DNA of 64,000 nucleotides, taken from Mesorhizobium amorphae (GTDB lineage Bacteria; Pseudomonadota; Alphaproteobacteria; Rhizobiales; Rhizobiaceae). The notes below the pieces were generated by a model, which was given only the letters and a program-made list of their open reading frames with translations, was not told the DNA's origin and did not search any database. The translations under genes were made by a program, and so were the position numbers. Shown here piece after piece: positions 16,644 to 24,722 of the stretch; positions within the stretch are counted from its first letter, which is position 1, and the number at the start of each line of letters is the position of its first letter. The stretch spans positions 1 through 64,000 of the forward strand of contig QFNI01000014.1 in the NCBI GenBank assembly GCA_003240775.1, given 5' to 3'.

Positions 16644-17339
16644 ATGACAAGCTATTGCGGAACGCCGCCCGTGCCCATCGAGATATGGAGCCGGTGGAAC
16701 TTCGACCCGTTCCTCCTGGGCGGTCTGGCGCTGTGGCTGGTGGCAGTGCGCGCGGCCGACCGGCCGCGGCTCGCGCTGATGGCGTGGGGGGTGCTGGCGG
16801 TGCTGTTCGTGTCGCCGCTCTGCGCCTTGTCGGTGTCGCTTTTCTCGGCGCGCACGCTGCACCACCTGATCCTGGTGGGAGCGGCTGCGCCCTTGCTGGC
16901 GCTGGCCTTTCCGCGGGGGCCGCGGCTCGGGGCCGTTTTGCCGCTCGTTCTTTTCGCCGCGACGCTCTGGGCTTGGCACCTGCCCGCGCTGTATGAGGCG
17001 AGCCAGGCGGGCACGGCGAGCTATTGGGCGATGCAGGCGAGCCTGCTTGCGACGGCCACGCTGTTTTGGCAGGGCGCGCTGCGCCAGCCGCCGATCCCGG
17101 CCATCGCGACGCTCGTTGCGGCCACCGCGCAGATGGGCCTGCTCGGCGCCGTTCTCACCTTCGCGCGCGAGCCGCTCTATCCCTGGCACGAGAGCACCAC
17201 GCTCGCCTGGGGGATGACGCAGCTTGCCGACCAGCAGCTCGGCGGGCTCGTGATGTGGGCGCCGGGCATGCTGCCTTTCGCGGCCTGCGTGCTCTGGGTG
17301 GCCGCGCGGATCAAGCGCCAGGGCCTCGCCTCCGCATGA
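16644..17339 (+). CDS. CtaG/Caa3_CtaG family cytochrome c oxidase assembly membrane protein
   Basis: The 231-residue protein has about six hydrophobic segments and the family's histidine-containing stretches: T-L-H-H-L-I-L near 73-79, W-A-W-H-L-P-A-L-Y near 110-118, and H-E-S-T-T-L near 177. A D-Q-Q-L-G-G-L-V-M-W signature lies near 193-202. These match the Caa3_CtaG family found next to caa3-like oxidases, thought to help copper insertion or assembly. An AAGGAG site lies just before the ATG, so this is probably the first gene of the oxidase operon. It overlaps the next gene by four bases. Confidence 0.82.
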   Translation: MTSYCGTPPVPIEIWSRWNFDPFLLGGLALWLVAVRAADRPRLALMAWGVLAVLFVSPLCALSVSLFSARTLHHLILVGAAAPLLALAFPRGPRLGAVLPLVLFAATLWAWHLPALYEASQAGTASYWAMQASLLATATLFWQGALRQPPIPAIATLVAATAQMGLLGAVLTFAREPLYPWHESTTLAWGMTQLADQQLGGLVMWAPGMLPFAACVLWVAARIKRQGLASA

Positions 17340-17827
17340 TCACGCTTTTCAAGTTTCTCCATATCGGAGCGCTTCTGGTGTGGTGCGCGGGCCTGCTCGG
17401 CCTGCCGCTGCTGCTCGCCAAGCACCGGCCCGAGGAGTTGCAGCTCGACTATGCGCGGCTGCGCTTCGTGACCCATTATTCCTATGTGCGGATCGTGACG
17501 CCGGCGGCCGTGCTCGCCATCGCCTTCGGCACGGTGCTGATCTTCCTGCGCGGGGTGTTCGTGCCCTGGCTCTTCGTGAAGCTCGTCGCCGTCGGCGGGC
17601 TCGTCGCCATCCACGCCTATATTGGCCACATCACGCTTCTGATGGGCGAGCGGGTGGGCAAGTACCAGCCGCCGGGGGGCCGGTTCCTGGTCGGGCTCTC
17701 GCTCCTCGCCCTTCTGGTCATTCTCGTTCTGGTGCTGGGCAAGCCCATCATCGCAGCCGAGCTTCTGCCGTCATGGCTGCTCGAGCCGCAGGATCAGCCC
17801 TTGCCGGTGCCGGAGACGCCGATTTGA
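17336..17827 (+). CDS. CopD-like integral membrane protein of the oxidase cluster
   Basis: The 163-residue protein has four predicted membrane spans and begins M-I-T-L-F-K-F-L-H-I-G-A-L-L-V-W-C. Conserved-looking histidines (H9; H-Y-S near 43; H-A-Y-I-G-H near 92-97) suggest haem or copper binding, as in CopD/HemJ-like proteins. It starts inside the ctaG stop (ATGA). Its tail overlaps the convergent DUF2231 gene by 34 bases. The function in the oxidase cluster, for example copper or haem handling, is inferred from position. HemJ-like protoporphyrinogen oxidase is a less likely alternative. Confidence 0.65.
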   Translation: MITLFKFLHIGALLVWCAGLLGLPLLLAKHRPEELQLDYARLRFVTHYSYVRIVTPAAVLAIAFGTVLIFLRGVFVPWLFVKLVAVGGLVAIHAYIGHITLLMGERVGKYQPPGGRFLVGLSLLALLVILVLVLGKPIIAAELLPSWLLEPQDQPLPVPETPI

Positions 17828-18318
17828 TAGTCGAACACCAGCTTGCCGCCGTGCCAACCGGTGAAGCCCGTGAAGGCCGTGGCGAAGGCCGAAAGCAGGA
17901 TGCCCCAGGGCAGCACGGCATGCTCGAAGCCCGCCGTCCAGCGGTAGCCCCAGTTGGCACCGAGGATGGACAGCAGCATCACGGCGATCACGAAATGCGT
18001 CCAGCTCGCAGCGCGTGCGCGGATGCCGGGCACGAGAAGCAGCTCGACCGTGCCCGAGAAGCCGGCGCCCAGGCCGAACAGGAACGCCATGCCGCTCGCC
18101 CAAAGGGCAGCGCGCGCCCAAAACACGTCGCCCGTCCACCAGAAGAAGACGTCGGCCCCGAGCGTGCAGAATGTGAGCGCCACCGGAAACGCCACCAGCA
18201 TCGCATGGATGGGATGGCCGGCGATGGCGATCTTGGATTCGGTGCGGTGGAACTGGGGAGAGGAACTGATCGGATCGACCAGTCTGGCCTCGGTGTCTTG
18301 CTGCGCGGCGTCTGTCAT
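17794..18318 (-). CDS. DUF2231 family membrane protein
   Basis: The 174-residue protein shows the DUF2231 pattern: G-H-P-I-H-A-M-L-V-A-F-P-V-A-L near 30-44, followed by four hydrophobic helices with G-W-H-G-G-K near the end. Function is unknown. Such proteins recur beside cytochrome oxidase and other respiratory genes in Proteobacteria. It is transcribed opposite to its neighbours, starts nine bases from the coxB start in the opposite direction, and overlaps the CopD-like gene at its 3' end. The start at 18318 is the first ATG before the conserved region. Confidence 0.78.
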   Translation of the reverse strand: MTDAAQQDTEARLVDPISSSPQFHRTESKIAIAGHPIHAMLVAFPVALTFCTLGADVFFWWTGDVFWARAALWASGMAFLFGLGAGFSGTVELLLVPGIRARAASWTHFVIAVMLLSILGANWGYRWTAGFEHAVLPWGILLSAFATAFTGFTGWHGGKLVFDYQIGVSGTGKG

Positions 18319-18327
18319 GCCCCTATA

Positions 18328-19038
18328 ATGCGCAGGGCCTGGATGGTTGCGCCAGCCCTGTTCGCAACTGCGTGCGCGGGGCCTTATTCGACGCTCGAGC
18401 CCGGCGGGCCGTCCGCCGGGGGCGTGGCGGTGCTGTGGTGGGTGATGCTGGCGGGTGCCGGCGGCATCTGCGCGCTCGTGGCCGTGCTCCTGGTGATGGC
18501 GTTTCTGCGTGAAGGCGACGGGCGGCCGGGCTCGGCCAAGCTGTGGCTGGGCGCGATGGGCGTGGGCTTCTCGTCGGCCGTGTTGGCACCTCTCCTGGTC
18601 TATGCCTTCGTGGTGGGCGAGCGCACGCTGCCCACACCCGCACCCGGCACGGTGACTGTTGAGGCCGAAGGGCGGCAGTGGGCGTGGCGCTTCCGCCAGC
18701 CGGACGCGGGCGGCGGCACGATCCAGACGGAGCGCGCGCTGCATATCCCGGCAGGCGTGCCGGTGGACGTGCACATCACCACCATCGACGTGATCCATTC
18801 CTTCTGGGTGCCGCAGCTCGCGGGCAAGATGGACGCCATTCCCGGCCGCACCAACGTGCTGCGCATCGAGGCATCGAGCCCCGGCACCTACCAGGGCGTC
18901 TGCGCGGAGTTCTGCGGCATCGGCCACACCGACAACCGCTTCGAGGTGGTGGCGCATGACGCCGCTTCCTGGGCGGCGTTCCAGGCGGGCGCGCTCGCCC
19001 CCTCCCTGCCCCAGACCGTGCCGGGAGCCGCACAGTGA
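18328..19038 (+). CDS. Cytochrome c oxidase subunit II with altered CuA site
   Basis: The 236-residue lipoprotein-like subunit has a short signal ending T-A-C16-A-G-P-Y-S and the S-T-L-E-P-G-G-P-S-A linker. Two membrane helices (about 31-60 and 72-97) precede a cupredoxin domain. The CuA cluster shows H157, C192, E194, C196 and H200, but the Met ligand expected three residues after the last His is Asn203. No C-terminal cytochrome c domain is present. It overlaps the fused subunit I/III gene by four bases. Presence of both cysteines argues for a cytochrome c rather than a quinol oxidase. The start has no strong ribosome site. Confidence 0.85.
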   Translation: MRRAWMVAPALFATACAGPYSTLEPGGPSAGGVAVLWWVMLAGAGGICALVAVLLVMAFLREGDGRPGSAKLWLGAMGVGFSSAVLAPLLVYAFVVGERTLPTPAPGTVTVEAEGRQWAWRFRQPDAGGGTIQTERALHIPAGVPVDVHITTIDVIHSFWVPQLAGKMDAIPGRTNVLRIEASSPGTYQGVCAEFCGIGHTDNRFEVVAHDAASWAAFQAGALAPSLPQTVPGAAQ

Positions 19039-21545
19039 GCGACGCAGCCATCTCGCCCATCCGCCGTCACAAGGCGCTTTCCCGCATCTGGGGCACGCCC
19101 AAGGGCTGGCGCGGCACGCTCGTCTCGGTGAACCATTCCGACATCGGCAAGCGGTTCATCCTCGCCGCCTTCTTCTTCTTCGCGGTGGGCGGCGTGCTCG
19201 CCATGCTGATCCGCGCGCAATTGGCCACGCCGCACAGCGTGTTCGTGGGGCCCGACGTCTACAACCAGCTCTTCACGATGCATGGCAGCATCATGATGTT
19301 CTTGTTCGCCATTCCCATGTTCGAGGGGCTGGCGCTCTATCTCCTGCCCAAGATGCTCGGCAGCCGCGACATGGCGTTTCCGCGGCTCTCGGCCTTCGGC
19401 TGGTGGTGCTACCTGTTCGGCGGCTCGATCCTGCTCGTGGCGCTGGCCGTGGGCGCCGCGCCCGATGGCGGCTGGTTCATGTACACGCCGCTCTCGGGCA
19501 AGACCTACACGCCCGGCATCAACGCCGATGTCTGGCTGCTCGGCATCACCTTCGTGGAGATCTCGGCCGTTGCGGCCGCGGTCGAGATCACGGTGTCGAT
19601 CCTGAAACTGCGCGCGCCCGGCATGAGCCTCGACAAGATGCCGCTGTTTGCGTGGTATCTCTTGGTCACGGCCCTAATGATGGTCGCGGGCTTTCCGCCG
19701 CTGATCCTGGGCTCGGTGCTGCTCGAGGTGGAGCGCGCCTTCGACTGGCCGTTCTTCGACGAGGCGCGCGGGGGCGACTCGCTGCTCTGGCAGCACCTGT
19801 TCTGGCTGTTCGGGCACCCCGAGGTCTACATCATCTTCCTGCCGGCGGCGGGCGTGGTCTCGACCGTTTTGCCGGTGATGGCGCGCACCAAGATCATGGG
19901 CTATGGCGCGATCGTTGGGGCGATCCTGGCGCTTGGCGTGCTCTCGTTCGGGCTCTGGGTGCACCACATGTTCACCACCGGCATCCCGCACATGGCGCTG
20001 GGCTTCTTCTCGGCCGCGTCCGCGCTCGTCGCCATTCCCACCGGCGTCCAGATCTTCGCCTGGATCGGCACGCTGTGGAACGGGCGGCCCGACCTGCGCC
20101 TGCCGATGCTCTACCTGATCGGCTTCTTCTTCGTCTTCATCCTGGGCGGGCTGACGGGCGTGATGCTCGCGGTCGTGCCCTTCGACCAGCAGGCACATGA
20201 CAGCTACTTCGTGGTGGCGCACCTGCACTACGTTCTGGTGGGCGGTTTCATCTTCCCGATGCTGGCCGGGGCCTATTACTGGCTGCCGCACTTCACGGGG
20301 CGCAGGCGCGTGCTCCGCCTGGGAGAGACCGCGTTCTGGCTGATCTTCGTGGGCTTCAACCTCACCTTCTTCCTGATGCATCTGACGGGGCTTCTGGGCA
20401 TGCCCCGGCGTGTCTATACCTACCCGGCCGAGATCGGCTGGACGTGGCTGAATCTGCTTTCCTCGGTCGGTTCCTTCGTGATGGCTTTCGGCTTCGCGCT
20501 GTTTGCGATCGACGTGGCGCTGCAGATCTTTCTGGCGCGGCCCACCAAGCGCAATCCGTGGAAGGCGGGCACGCTGGAATGGGCGATGCCGCTGCCCTCG
20601 CCCGTCTACAACCTCGCGAGCATCCCCCATGTGGAAAGCCGCGATCCCATCGAGGATGACGGCGACCTCGCCAACCGCCTGGCGCGCGGCGAGGGCTATC
20701 TCGCGGAAACCCGCAACAACTGGCGCGAGGTGTCTGCCGTGGACGTGACCACGGGGCGTTTCGAGCATGTGGCTGTTGTGCCAGGCAACACGCCGCTGCC
20801 GATCGTGACCGCCTTCGTGGTCGGGCTCTTCGTGCTGTCGTTGCTGTTCGGCTTCTACTGGCTCTCGCTCCTGCCGCTCGCGGGCGTGGTGGCGCTCGCC
20901 TGGGTGTGGGCGTCGAAACTCGGCACGGCGCACGACCGCGGGCTGGTCGATGCCGGGCGGGGCACGAGCCTGCCGCTGCATTGGGAAGCGCGCGAAGCGC
21001 CGGGCTGGTGGGGCACTGTGGTGCTGCTCTGGTCGGACGGGGCGTTTCTGGGGTCGCTGCTCTTCGGCTACGCATTCCTGTGGACGGTGGCGCCCAACTG
21101 GCCGCCAGCCGCATTCCTCGACCCCGGTGCCTTCGTCGAGGCGGGTCTGGCGCTCGGTGGTGCAGCCCTTGCAGCCCTTGCCGCGCGCGCGGGGCTCGCA
21201 CGCTTCGAGAAGGGCGAGATTGCAGGCGGGGGTGGGCTGTTTCTCGCGGCAGGCCTCGGCCACGTGCTGGCCATCGCCGGGCTGATGGGGCTGGCATTCT
21301 GGCGCCTGCCCCCGCCCACGGGCCACGCTTATGCGGCGGTGGGGGCCGCGATGATCGCCTATGCGGCGGTGCATGCCTTCGTGTCGCTCGTGATGTGCCT
21401 TTTCGTGTGGCGGAGGGCGGCGAGCGGGCATGTCTCGCAGGCGCGCACGCTGGAGCCGCGGGTGGCGAACCTGTTCGGGCTGTTTTCGGCCGTGGCGACC
21501 GGCATCATGGTGGCCGCGCTCGTGGTGCCGGTGGTGATCCGATGA
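19035..21545 (+). CDS. Fused cytochrome c oxidase subunit I-III (CoxA-CoxC)
   Basis: The 836-residue protein joins subunit I (about 1-560) to a subunit III-like domain (about 600-836, W-E-A-R-E-A-P-G-W-W-G-T). Haem a ligands H83 and H398, haem a3 ligand H396, and the CuB set H261, H310 and H311 with the cross-linked Tyr265 are all present. Glu263 of the D channel and Asp112 at its entrance are kept. The channel asparagine after F-P-R is replaced (L-S-A-F), and the K-channel lysine of P-T-G-V-K is Gln339. It is the catalytic proton-pumping subunit of a fused I-III oxidase in the inner membrane. Confidence 0.92.
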   Translation: MSDAAISPIRRHKALSRIWGTPKGWRGTLVSVNHSDIGKRFILAAFFFFAVGGVLAMLIRAQLATPHSVFVGPDVYNQLFTMHGSIMMFLFAIPMFEGLALYLLPKMLGSRDMAFPRLSAFGWWCYLFGGSILLVALAVGAAPDGGWFMYTPLSGKTYTPGINADVWLLGITFVEISAVAAAVEITVSILKLRAPGMSLDKMPLFAWYLLVTALMMVAGFPPLILGSVLLEVERAFDWPFFDEARGGDSLLWQHLFWLFGHPEVYIIFLPAAGVVSTVLPVMARTKIMGYGAIVGAILALGVLSFGLWVHHMFTTGIPHMALGFFSAASALVAIPTGVQIFAWIGTLWNGRPDLRLPMLYLIGFFFVFILGGLTGVMLAVVPFDQQAHDSYFVVAHLHYVLVGGFIFPMLAGAYYWLPHFTGRRRVLRLGETAFWLIFVGFNLTFFLMHLTGLLGMPRRVYTYPAEIGWTWLNLLSSVGSFVMAFGFALFAIDVALQIFLARPTKRNPWKAGTLEWAMPLPSPVYNLASIPHVESRDPIEDDGDLANRLARGEGYLAETRNNWREVSAVDVTTGRFEHVAVVPGNTPLPIVTAFVVGLFVLSLLFGFYWLSLLPLAGVVALAWVWASKLGTAHDRGLVDAGRGTSLPLHWEAREAPGWWGTVVLLWSDGAFLGSLLFGYAFLWTVAPNWPPAAFLDPGAFVEAGLALGGAALAALAARAGLARFEKGEIAGGGGLFLAAGLGHVLAIAGLMGLAFWRLPPPTGHAYAAVGAAMIAYAAVHAFVSLVMCLFVWRRAASGHVSQARTLEPRVANLFGLFSAVATGIMVAALVVPVVIR

Positions 21546-21868
21546 GTTTTCTCTTGCGCGCGAGCCTGGGGCTTCTCGTCTGGGCGGTGGGGTTCTCGGT
21601 GATCTACGCCGTGCACGGCTATGGCTGCGAAGCGGGCTGGGCGCTTCGGCCGCTGGGCGGGCTCTCGCTGTTCCGCTGGGCGCTCTATGCCGCCTGGGCT
21701 CTTTCACTCGCGGCGGGGGCGCTGGTCGTCTGGTGGAGCTTCCGGCGGAGGGAAAGTGCCGTGCTCGGCGCCTTCGAGGCACGGCTCGCGAGGATTTCGG
21801 CGCTTGTCGGCTTCGTGGCGCTCGTGGTGACGGGCGCGCCGAGCGCGGTGTTCAGCGCCTGCGTCTAG
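21542..21868 (+). CDS. Small oxidase-associated membrane protein
   Basis: The 108-residue protein has three hydrophobic segments (about 8-26, 46-67 and 82-103) and starts four bases inside the subunit I/III stop. H23-G-Y-G-C-E-A-G-W is the only notable polar stretch. I do not recognise a named family. Similar small membrane genes end caa3-like oxidase operons, so an accessory subunit or assembly role is plausible. It converges with and overlaps the next gene by four bases. Confidence 0.65.
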   Translation: MSFLLRASLGLLVWAVGFSVIYAVHGYGCEAGWALRPLGGLSLFRWALYAAWALSLAAGALVVWWSFRRRESAVLGAFEARLARISALVGFVALVVTGAPSAVFSACV

Positions 21869-23106
21869 ACGGGCTCTCTGCTCACTTGTGTTGAAGGCAC
21901 AGCGCTTTCCCGGGCGACTGCTTCGAGGAGGCCGAGCATCCTGAGCGCCAAGGCGCTGCGCTCGAAACGGGGCGCGGCCTGGAGAGCGTTGGCGGCAAGG
22001 CAGTCGCGGATTTCCGGGTGCTCTGCGAGTTGGGCGATGGCGTTCGCCAGCGCCTGGGCGTTTTCCGGCTCCACGGAGATGCCAGCCTGGGTCTCCTCGA
22101 TCAGCGCCTTGGCTTCGCCTTCGACACCGAGGACGACGGGAACGCCCGTGGCGAACGCCTCGAAGATCTTGGACGGCAGCACGGTGGCGAAGAGCGGGTC
22201 GCGTTTGAGCGGCACGAGCGCGCAGTCGAGGCCCGACCAGAGCTGCGCCATCCGGTGCTTGGGGACGGCTGCGAGAAAGCGGACATTGGCGATGCCTTCC
22301 CGCTTCGCGCGGTCCGCGAGGCGTGCCTTGTCGGCGCCGTCGCCCACCAAGAGGATCATGTGGCGGCCGGGCGCGCCGGCTTCCAGAAGCTTTGCCGCGT
22401 CGAGCACGGTGTCGAGGCCGTGCGCCAGGCCGTGGGTGCCGAGATAGCCGGACACGAACCGGGAACCGGGCTCACGGGGGAGTGGTGCGAAGAGCGAGAG
22501 ATCGGCTCCGTTGGTGACCACCGCGATGCGGGCGGGGTCGATGCCGCGCGCCATGAGATCGCGGCGGAAGGCTTCCGTGAGCGCCACGACGAGGGCCGCG
22601 CGGCGGTAGAGAAAGAGCTCCACCCTTTCGAGCCAGCGAAGCGCGCGCGGGCTGCGGATGGCGCCGACCGCACGGATCGAGGCGGGCCAGAGATCGCGCA
22701 GTTCGAACACGAAGGGGATGTTGCGGACGAGGCCGACCGCCCAGGCGGCGACCGCGGTGAAGAACTGCGGCGAGGTGCCCACGACCACCTGGGCGCGCGG
22801 AAGACAGAGCGCGGCGAAGAAGGCCGCGAACATGAAGGAGAGGTAGTCGAGCGTACGCAGCAGGAAGCCCTGGTTGGCGGCGATGAATGTCCAAACGCGG
22901 ACGACGCGGATGCCGGCCATCCGCTCTTCCTGCCAGAGGCGGTTGCGATAGCCTGGAAAGAGCTTGCCTTGCGGGAAGTTGGGGGCGCCCGTGATCACCG
23001 TGACTTCGTGGCCCGCCCTTACCCATTCGCGGCAATGCTCGAAGGTGCGGGAAGCCGGTGCGTTGGTTTCGGGCGGGAAGTTGTCGGTCAGAAAGAGGAT
23101 GTGCAC
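21865..23106 (-). CDS. Glycosyltransferase family 4 (WbuB-like)
   Basis: The 413-residue protein begins from a GTG with M-H-I-L-F-L-T-D-N-F-P-P-E-T-N-A-P, a WbuB-type GT4 start. It contains F-V-F-E-L-R-D-L-W-P-A-S near 133-144 and the acceptor/donor half G-Y-L-G-T-H-G-L-A-H near 217-226. It is the last gene of the module with heparinase-like, epimerase and bi-domain oxidoreductase genes. Its start overlaps the heparinase gene by 19 bases. WbuB enzymes transfer an N-acetyl-fucosamine residue to a lipid-linked sugar; the sugar here is not determined. Confidence 0.85.
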   Translation of the reverse strand: MHILFLTDNFPPETNAPASRTFEHCREWVRAGHEVTVITGAPNFPQGKLFPGYRNRLWQEERMAGIRVVRVWTFIAANQGFLLRTLDYLSFMFAAFFAALCLPRAQVVVGTSPQFFTAVAAWAVGLVRNIPFVFELRDLWPASIRAVGAIRSPRALRWLERVELFLYRRAALVVALTEAFRRDLMARGIDPARIAVVTNGADLSLFAPLPREPGSRFVSGYLGTHGLAHGLDTVLDAAKLLEAGAPGRHMILLVGDGADKARLADRAKREGIANVRFLAAVPKHRMAQLWSGLDCALVPLKRDPLFATVLPSKIFEAFATGVPVVLGVEGEAKALIEETQAGISVEPENAQALANAIAQLAEHPEIRDCLAANALQAAPRFERSALALRMLGLLEAVARESAVPSTQVSREPV

Positions 23107-24722
23107 GAAAGCGCCTCTGCGAAGGTGAAGCGGGTTGCCGCGCAGTTGTCATGGGCGCGAACGGCAAGCGTCTGCGTGGGCTGGGACAAGCCGAATTCGG
23201 GATGCCAGAGCGAGGACTCGATCGCGGCTTCTCCGGATTCCACCTGCCAGCGGAGGATCTGGCGGCCCGCGAGATGGGCCGTGCCCTCGCCTGCGGATGT
23301 TTGGAGGGTGAGTGCCGGGTGGAAGCGGAAGCGGGCGATGGCCTGGGCCCGGGGCGGGCCGGAGACCCGGTCTTCCACGAGCAGTTCCCGGCTGTTCAGG
23401 GTCCACCGGCGGGTATGGAGCGGGCGGCCTTGCAGGCGGCTGTAGCCGTCATGCGTGGCCTGGGCGGTGAGCGTGTCGCCGGAATGGTCGAGGGTTGCTT
23501 CGCGGATGCGGGCACGGCGCGCGGTGCGGAAGCCCGACCAGGTTTCCGACGAGTTCTCCCCGTCGAGCGCAAGAGTGTTGTGGGCTTTCGTGCCGCGCTG
23601 GCGGTGGCGCTCGGGCCCCGTGCCGTATTCGCCCGTGCCGCCGTTCACGAGCACGCGGGCGGAGCCGAGCGAAAGCTCGAAGGACAGCGTGTCGGCATGG
23701 CCGTGGCCGCAGAGGTGGTCGGGGCCGAGCGGGGCCATGTCCAGGAAAAGCGTGGCGGGGCCAGCGGACAGGCGGGCGTAGCCGCTGTCGAGGAAGTGGT
23801 GCGTGGCCGGCGATTCCGGTGTGGGGATGCCGAGGCGGGCGGCGAGGGATTGGAGTGTTCGGCAATCGGGGGCGATGGCAAAGGCCGCATCGTTGAAGAA
23901 GGCGATGCCGCCATCGGGATGGGTCATGGTGCCGAGCCAGCGCAGCATAGGCGGGATCGTCTCGCGGCAGGCGGCCTGTACGTGTGGGGCGAGCGAGAAG
24001 GTCCGGAGGAGGTTGAAGATGTCCAGGAGGTCTTCGAGAACGAGCGCGTGATACATGGGCGAGCGCTCGCAATGGCCGCCATCGGGGAGGACCTGCTCGC
24101 CCAGCTCGCGCAAAAGAAGCGCAGCACCCGCATGGAGCCAAGTTTCGGCTTCGGGGCCGGCAAAGGCTGCGCCCAGAAAGAGAAGTGCCTTGGCGTTGGC
24201 GATCAGGTGGTTGCCGAGCAGGTGGTGCTCGATGCGGCCTCGCAGCCAACGGGCCTGAACGGCGAGGCTGTGGCGGGCGGTCTCGTCCAAGGGCTCGCCG
24301 CCGAGCATCCACTTGATCCAGTTCACGGTGCGCAGCGAAAGCGGATAGGGCTCCCAGCCCGTGCCGCGGCCGGCCGGGTTTTCCGCGATCCAGCGCGCGA
24401 TCAATGTGGGGTGCCAGGGAGACGGCCGCGCCGCGAGGTTGTCGAAATAATGGAGGTTGTAGCGCCAGAGATGCGGAAGCGCGGGGTCGTCCCAGCCATG
24501 CGCGGCGAGCGACGCTTCGCGGTTCAGGAAGCGGAAGCTGTCGGGACCCGTCATGGATGGACTGCGGCCGGCGGGCTCGATCCAGCGGCCGACAGGCTGC
24601 CGGAAGGGCGGCGCAGGGCGCTCGTCGATCGGGGGCCGGGTGAGGCGGAAGCGGGCGCGGGCGGTGACCTGGACCGGGCTCAGGTGACGGATCGTGTGCC
24701 AAAGAAGCGCGGGCGTGGTCAC
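23088..24722 (-). CDS. Heparinase II/III-like polysaccharide lyase family protein
   Basis: The 544-residue protein starts at a GTG overlapping the epimerase stop (GTGA). It has an alpha-toroid N-terminal half (R-Y-N-L-H-Y-F-D-N-L near 114-123, N-H-L-I-A-N-A-K-A-L near 203-212) and a C-terminal beta-rich heparinase domain. The latter includes G-H-G-H-A-D-T-L-S-F near 347-356 and Y-S-R-L-Q-G. Such proteins are common in exopolysaccharide loci with WecB and WbuB-like genes and are thought to cleave or trim uronic-acid polymers. No signal peptide is visible, so its location is uncertain. Confidence 0.83.
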   Translation of the reverse strand: MTTPALLWHTIRHLSPVQVTARARFRLTRPPIDERPAPPFRQPVGRWIEPAGRSPSMTGPDSFRFLNREASLAAHGWDDPALPHLWRYNLHYFDNLAARPSPWHPTLIARWIAENPAGRGTGWEPYPLSLRTVNWIKWMLGGEPLDETARHSLAVQARWLRGRIEHHLLGNHLIANAKALLFLGAAFAGPEAETWLHAGAALLLRELGEQVLPDGGHCERSPMYHALVLEDLLDIFNLLRTFSLAPHVQAACRETIPPMLRWLGTMTHPDGGIAFFNDAAFAIAPDCRTLQSLAARLGIPTPESPATHHFLDSGYARLSAGPATLFLDMAPLGPDHLCGHGHADTLSFELSLGSARVLVNGGTGEYGTGPERHRQRGTKAHNTLALDGENSSETWSGFRTARRARIREATLDHSGDTLTAQATHDGYSRLQGRPLHTRRWTLNSRELLVEDRVSGPPRAQAIARFRFHPALTLQTSAGEGTAHLAGRQILRWQVESGEAAIESSLWHPEFGLSQPTQTLAVRAHDNCAATRFTFAEALSCTSSF

